Origin: Bidens hawaiensis | Taxonomy: Eukaryota > Streptophyta > Magnoliopsida > Asterales > Asteraceae | NCBI GenBank assembly: GCA_021521415.1 | Contig: JAIQDT010007637.1 | Coordinates: 53,250 to 117,249, forward strand | Direction: 5' to 3' | DNA: 64,000 nt | Shown: positions 58,629 to 64,000 of the stretch, piece by piece | How the letters are laid out: each line of letters begins with the position of its first letter | How positions within the stretch are numbered: the stretch's first letter is position 1 | Notes under the pieces: model-generated | The model's input: the letters and a program-made list of their open reading frames with translations, nothing else | The model's database searches: none | What the model was told of the DNA's origin: nothing | Made by a program: the position numbers and the translations under genes

Positions 58629-61600
58629 TGTGACATTTGAGCCAAAACAAGGTACACCTCAGTACGTATTTATCGATTAAGCAAATAAACGCTTTTTGCG
58701 TAACAAACGAACGATTAACCGAACGTGTCGGGTTATGACCCAGATAATCCCGGGGGGGCCATCTATAAGTGATATACGTGTAATATAAGCTAAAATATTA
58801 GTAATATGGTCTTAGTTTGATAGCAAACAAGTTAAACGAAAACATGCTTGTTTAACTACCCGCTATAGATTTAAACGCGAAAGATAGTTACAAACCAAGC
58901 ATTGTATCATCCGTTAAGCCGAAAAAGACTTACCAAACACTTATTTGAAATGTTTTAAACAATCCGTGAAAATATTTTTTATTTTTACAAACATATAGTA
59001 TGTTTTTATAAATTTACACAAAAATAGCCGAAAAACGCTCGTTTTCGCTCCGTTTGTCGCACCCGATATATTTTTGTCGCCAAAAACCGAACCCGAAATA
59101 AATTTGGACTTGGAATTTCATGTTCGGGCACGTAAATCAAGAAAAGTGGGCCAAATGGGCCCAAAAAGTGGGCCCAACAAGCCAACCCGCCAAATTTGAA
59201 AAAAAAAAACTTTAATATTATTATTAGTTAATTAATATATATATAATAATCTAGATATTTTGTGTCCAAAATTTTCCAGAAATTTAACTTCTTCCCTGCT
59301 TTTCTTACACCAAAAACACCAAACCCTAAGGTAAGTAACTTATTTAAGCAACTTTTACACATGTTTAATCAAGTTTAATATCCTATAAACATGGTTTAAT
59401 TGCTAAAAATCATTCCTAACCATGTAAAAATCCTAGAAATGGTCCATAAACATGTTTTGATCATACACATGGTAAGGAACCTGTTTTGATAGTTTTTTTG
59501 GCCATAAACGCAGATTAAAGGGTTGAAACGGTGTTTTTACGGTTCAAAAGTTCGTTTTTGTGCACTAGCCGAAACCCTAAGTTAAAGGGCTGTTCTATTG
59601 ATGAAACCTGCTTGGTTTGTGATATAGGACCTGTACCTAGCTTATATAGAAGCACAAGAACCCGAAAATTGGATTAAGAGAGCGAAAACGAACCAAAACC
59701 GCAAAGGTAATACCGATTTACTCGATTACGGACTGTTTAGGTTAAGGTTGTGATGTGCATATTATTAGGACTTGAGATTTTTCAGAGACATCAGAGACCA
59801 TGTCATTGAGTCCCTGTTCAAATTTGGTAATTTTTCGACCATTCGAGAATATTTGGCGAATTTATTACCGAATTGAGACGTTTAATGGGGAAAAATAGTT
59901 AAAATACTTCAAAAATTATGAAATTTTTCTGGGAACTCATATTTTATGTTTTTTGATCACATATGAATTTTTAGATCATTTGGATAAGTCTAAAGGTGTT
60001 TTGTACATATGCGTTCATGCGAATTTTTTAGCCGAATTTGGGCTGAAAAGAATATTGAACAAGCTTTTTACATTCTGGAATTGATACAGGTTGTTTTGGG
60101 ACATGATTTTAGTATTCAGGAATTTTTGTGGAATTTTTGGAAATTGTTTGGGATAAACGGACGATTTTCAGGCGAAATATAGCTGATAAAATGAATTTTT
60201 AAAAATTAATAAATCAGTAAATAATTCCAGAAATATTTTTTATAAAAATCTACATATTTTAATTGATAAGTGGCTAAATTTTCATAATTTAATGATTAAC
60301 GGCTAATTAATTATGCTAATTTGAAGATTAAACAAATTCAGTTTTTATAAAAACCGGCAAGTTCGCGACTAACGAACCTGCGGGAATATCGAAACACCAA
60401 GAGTGATCAAAAATCATATTTTTGGATTAACTAAGTAAAAACGAACTTTTCTATGAGAAACCTGGACAATCCGGATAGAGTGTGCGCGTTTCTTCTTAAA
60501 TCAAACTGAATAAACGGAAACGGGCCCCAAGGCTAATCCGGTACCCCAGTATGTGATCCTTCTTTATAACTTAATCATTTTATTAACCAATACATTTACC
60601 CAAGCTTATTTCCCCATAACTATTTTCTGAACGCGTAAACAAACAACTTGGCTCAGCTGGGAAAACGGGAATCTGAGCCAAGTCGGTTTTAAGTATTAGA
60701 CATTGAACAACATCACAACCTAAGCCTTTTGTCACTTTCTGGGCGTTCCAGTTATACCCAGATTAGTTATACAGCCCAGTTTAGTACTGAGATTATAATA
60801 ATATTAAAATATTAATATTATTATAATATGGATTATAGGGACTAAGTGATAGCAAGGGAAACGAACCCCGTGCTGATCTCGCACTGAGTGCCTACAAAAC
60901 CGTGAGTTTCATGACCCCTCTTTTCAAACTGTTTACAAACTTTTGGGGTGAAAAGCATGTTCATATGCATTATCTATCTGAAAACGGTTCAGAACGAAAA
61001 ATACCTGAACTTTCATATATGAAAAATTCCTACAAACATAATGATAAACTACGTGCTGAGGAAAGGTGATTATCATCGTGATTGATATATTAAATGGAAA
61101 CACTACGAATGCCAAAACATAATGAAATCATACGTGACAACCTGTTTATACAAATACGCTATATAATGCTAACACAACAGGTTGAGGAAATAACGTGGTC
61201 TGTAATGGCCATTGGTGAATAACGTGGTCTGTAATGACCATGGGGCTATTGTTGGCGGAAGGGGGGGGGCCACAATAGTAATAAACTAAAGTTGAGTATG
61301 GCCTATGAGCCAAGTTCTGCTGCAACTTATAAACTAAAGTTAAGTATGGCCTAAGAGCCAAGTTCTGCTGCAACTTATAAACTAAAGTTGAGTATGGCCT
61401 ATGAGCCAAGTTCTGCTGCAACTTATAAACTAAAGTTGAGTATGGACTATGAGCCAAGTTCTGTTGCAACTTATTAAACAAACTAACTTGATTATGACAT
61501 GAATGTTAAGAAAATAATGTGATTATGCGTATTGTGGGCGGATGGGGAGCCACAGTATTGGTGATACGTGATAAATACTATATGTGTATATGTGTCTATA

Positions 61601-62331
61601 TACATGCTATGTGATTAGCCATAGGAAATACTATGTGTAGAATATACTAATTATTTGCGTGTACACTATATAATGTTTGAGTTTACGTGAATTATTGTGG
61701 GTGGAAGGGGGACCACAGTGGTTGATGTTAACGTGGAACCGTTGTGGACGGAAGGGGGGCCACAGTTGTTGATTTATGTGGAACCGTTGTGGGAGGAAGG
61801 GGGTCCAAAGTGGTTGGTTAAACACGGAAATTGGAAACAGGTAGTACGAACAAACAATCACGATTTTACCGAAATTTCGAATTCATATTATAAACTTACA
61901 TGTGTGCATATGCACACACAAGGATATGGCTTGTACATATTTATACAAACGTAAATACATATTTTTACATACGCGCGTACATACAAACTATGACTGTGTG
62001 GTACGCAGAACTGATTTCGTTAAACTTATGAAACTCACCACTATTCGTAGTTGACTTGTTTTAACATGCTTTTCAGGTAATCAGATATGAGAAGTAATTT
62101 CCTGTGCGTTACGTGTCTGACTGATGATTGATGTCGTGGGCATTTGAGTTAGAAGTAAAGTAATTGAAGAACTGGTTTGATTGTATCACCTAGTTTGTAA
62201 AAGATGTTAGAACGATGTAATATATTGTAAATTAGTTAGTAATGTTTCTTTATGAACAATGTATTTGATACCAGTTGTATCTGTTGCATTTCCGTTGTAC
62301 GCTTCCGCAATTCGCTTAACGGGGTGTGACA
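58629..62331 (+). repeat. Solo Gypsy LTR (3703 bp) with GGTAT duplication
   Basis: Starts TGTGACATTTGAGCC and ends TAACGGGGTGTGACA, flanked by GGTAT at 58624-58628 and 62332-62336. It is the inverted relative of the solo LTR at 44489-49697, and is longer partly through 48-bp repeats and repeats of GTGGGCGGAAGGGGGGCCAC type (61250-61810). It interrupts the CCHC/ARID frame between codons for Tyr and Val. Confidence 0.92.
61283..61474. repeat. 48-bp tandem repeat, four copies
   Basis: Units start AAACTAAAGTTGAGTATGGC at 61283, 61331, 61379 and 61427. Because 48 is a multiple of three, a false 111-codon frame appears on the minus strand. Confidence 0.9.
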
Positions 62332-63529
62332 GGTATGTTGATCCTCATGCCAAAAATCACTTTAATAAAAGTTTGTTTGTAAAGTTAAACGAATTTTTGG
62401 AATTCAAGACCAAGAGAAATCAGGAAAGTTTGTGTTTTCTCACGGTCTTGGAGAAATAAAAGTACCGGTTGATGGAAGGTTAAAGAAAATACCATGTGTC
62501 AGTTATAACCCGGAAACAGATAAGAACATCTTAAGTGTGAATAATTTGTTGTCTCAAGAAATCGAGACGATGATTCTTGGTGATCAGTGTGCGTTGAATA
62601 AGATGTTTGGGGGGAATAACAGGGTGGTAGATTCTTTCGGTGAAAGAATGAATCTGAATTAGAAAAAGATTATATGTGTTAGTTTAATAGTAAAAAAGGG
62701 GTTGAATCAAGTGATGAGTCGATGACTAAAGCATATAATCGGAAGTTTGATGAGATTATGAAGGAACTTGGTTCGTTTCATGAAAAGGAAATTAAGTTGG
62801 AACCGGAAGAAGAACCCGTAAAGAAGAAACGAGTTCATTTTGTGAAGGCAAAGAAGGCTTTGGCAAGGTATTTGGAAGCCATCAAAGAAAAACCCCATGT
62901 TACACATCATATCCTTAGAGACGATGTTTGGAAATATTCTCAAGTGATCCTTATTTGTCTATTGAAGAGTTTGACGACGATATCTCACGAGAAAGCATTA
63001 TAGACTTTCTTGATTTTGTGAAAATACATGAAAGGCTCATTAAGATTTGGAGATCCAGAAGCCCAAAGAATGTCTACCGGTATTGGCAAGCGGTAAGAAG
63101 GTTGATCTTTTGAATTTTAATATTCTGGTAAATGTTGAAGGTGGTTATGAACACGTGTGTAAAGAACATAAATGGGATCTTATGGCTATTCGATTGGGAT
63201 ATGAGTTTGGAGACGGAAAGACCTTAAAGTTGGCCTATGTGAAATATCTTGATCTGATAGATTGGTATTATCACGTTGTTAAAAGTGATGCAAAGTTTGG
63301 GGAAACAAACAAAGGGAAGAAAGATGCAAGCCAAGTATGGGGGGAAATAGTACATGTACATTTGGGGTTTTTCCACCAAGTTTCGGACCAAGTGGGTCAA
63401 ATAATGTTCAACTTCAAATTAAAAGGGAGCCAGGTTTGGATAGCGAGGACCCGAATGAAGACGATCTCGTCTACACGCTCATTAATGAAGATCCAAATGA
63501 GTGAAAGAACTTGAAGGACAAATGAATTA

Positions 63530-63544
63530 GGGGGGGGGGGGGGA
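63530..63544 (+). other. G14A tract, candidate polypurine tract
   Basis: Fourteen G followed by A, 26 bases after the ARID stop and directly before TGTTATCC. That is the position and form of a plus-strand polypurine tract of an LTR element. CAAATGAATTAGG just before and CCTTAATTCATTTG just after also form an inverted repeat around it. Confidence 0.45.
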
Positions 63545-63961
63545 TGTTATCCTTAATTCATTTGGGCTTGCTGTTAGTATTTAGTGTCTTTCGTTATATG
63601 TCAGTACGATTAACTTTGTTTGTTTTCAAGTTTGTTTTGTGTCTAGGCCCGTTTGGGTAGAAACTATTTAGGCCCGTTAGAGGCTGGTTTAAGTCCTGTA
63701 ATGGGCTTGTTTAATGTTTGTTGGGCTGCATGCTAACAAACATTAATATCTATCAGTTGCTTGAATATAGGGATGGTGGTTACAAACGGTTACCTCATAA
63801 CCGTTCTATGAAACATCACATCCTTTCAAGTAGTATATATAGGGAGAACATTCAGGAGGTTTTGTAATCATTATCATCAACATATGCTGTGTTTAATCAA
63901 TCTAAATTCCTGTTTATTCAATATATATTCTCTATATTGTTATTATACTTGGTGATTGATT
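63545..63961 (+). promoter_or_regulatory. LTR-like or promoter segment
   Basis: Starts TGTTATCC after the G-tract and carries a TATA box (TATATATAG, 63834-63842). It runs to an ATG at 63962. As an LTR it would be the 3' LTR of the ARID element. As a promoter it would drive the next gene with about a 90-nt leader. No primer site or CA end was found before the ATG, which weighs against a simple LTR. Confidence 0.4.
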
Positions 63962-64000
63962 ATGGTGTCCAAGAAATCGAAGTGTGATCCTGCAGAAAAG
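63962..64000 (+). CDS. Start of a frame cut by the window edge
   Basis: ATG followed by 12 open codons (MVSKKSKCDPAEK) about 120 bases after a TATA box. Too short to identify. It could be the first exon of another CCHC/ARID copy or of an unrelated gene. Confidence 0.3.
   Translation, partial: MVSKKSKCDPAEK

Larger units (their letters stand above)
58491..63504 (+). pseudogene. CCHC knuckle - protease-like - ARID fusion, split by a solo LTR
   Basis: Reading runs 58491-58628, then 62337-63504. It opens with the knuckle CLRCQETDHIVAFC (CX2CX4HX4C) as in copia gag. FSVIGTDGKNPSEIWY then meets VDPHAKNHFNKSLF across the LTR, matching the position of the copia protease WYxDSG site but with DPH for the catalytic DSG. 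HGLGEIKVPVDG and NILSVNNLLSQ follow like the rest of a copia protease. Next come an acidic/Lys-rich linker (KLEPEEEPVKKKRVHFVKAK) and an ARID core: GKKVDLLNFNILVNVEGGYE, HKWDLMAIRLGYEF, LKLAYVKYLDLIDWYY. The tail has IKREPGLDSEDPNEDD, ending at TGA 63504. At least four frameshifts and one stop make this copy non-functional. ARID domains bind DNA in chromatin. No integrase or RT lies between. Confidence 0.75.

Noticed and set aside
61146..61481. 111-codon frame with repeated KLQQNLAH
   Set aside because: Product of the 48-bp tandem repeat within a solo LTR; unit length is a multiple of three, so the frame stays open by chance.
1..64000. CRISPR arrays, bacterial operons, rRNA or organelle DNA
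   Set aside because: The tandem repeats present are LTR minisatellites, introns and LTR elements show nuclear plant DNA, and no rRNA or organelle genes are recognisable.

Overview
This is plant nuclear DNA, almost certainly from a dicot. Asteraceae is the likeliest family, on the style of the Ty3/Gypsy LTRs (TGTAACAT... to ...GGGGTGTGACA) and a CCHC/ARID reading frame, but that placement is inference. The window is AT-rich, gene-poor and filled with nested transposable elements. Many of the longer open frames are shadows of low-complexity sequence or broken retroelements.

Only one clearly intact host gene is present: a 15-exon minus-strand gene (5844-11029) whose spliced product of 536 residues has an ACT domain followed by a Raf-like Ser/Thr/Tyr kinase domain, as in the Arabidopsis STY8/STY17/STY46 group. 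The only other intact long coding region is a 699-codon hAT transposase (23892-25991) inside a complete transposon with perfect 8-bp target duplications (23346-26533).

Layout from left to right. 1-3534 is the 5' end of an Athila/Tat-type Gypsy element on the minus strand (gag, tRNA-Asp primer site, 1.68-kb LTR), inserted in a copia gag (3535-4350). The kinase gene follows. 11333-14914 holds a MITE and a decayed PIF/Harbinger element that contains a 1.64-kb non-autonomous LTR element. 15041-16982 is a solo Gypsy LTR with a palindrome array. 17176-19062 is a long-inverted-repeat element with a hAT MITE inside. 19063-23345 is mostly featureless. The hAT element and a smaller non-autonomous relative (27365-27996) come next. 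30220-41600 is a broken copia element interrupted by a gag-only Gypsy element, itself interrupted by a solo Athila-type LTR. 41630-52282 holds an LTR remnant with a LINE insertion, then solo LTRs nested in one another. 52455-54459 is a hAT MITE split by a second short LTR element. 54814-57702 holds two TTA-flanked MITEs with CCACCA-rich cores.

The most unusual locus is at the right edge. A frame with a retroviral-type CCHC knuckle runs into a degenerate copia-protease-like segment and then an ARID DNA-binding domain, ending in an acidic tail. It is split by a 3.7-kb solo LTR with an exact GGTAT duplication and carries several frameshifts. A G14 tract and an LTR- or promoter-like segment follow it, and a new ATG opens at the window edge, so a further copy or another element may lie beyond. 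No integrase, reverse transcriptase or RNase H is seen between the protease-like part and the ARID. This looks like either a domesticated retro-gag/ARID fusion gene family or a non-autonomous LTR element that captured an ARID domain.

Five solo LTRs have exact 5-bp duplications, so unequal LTR recombination has been frequent here. Boundaries are given to the base where TIRs or LTR ends and target duplications were read directly; other boundaries are approximate and marked so.
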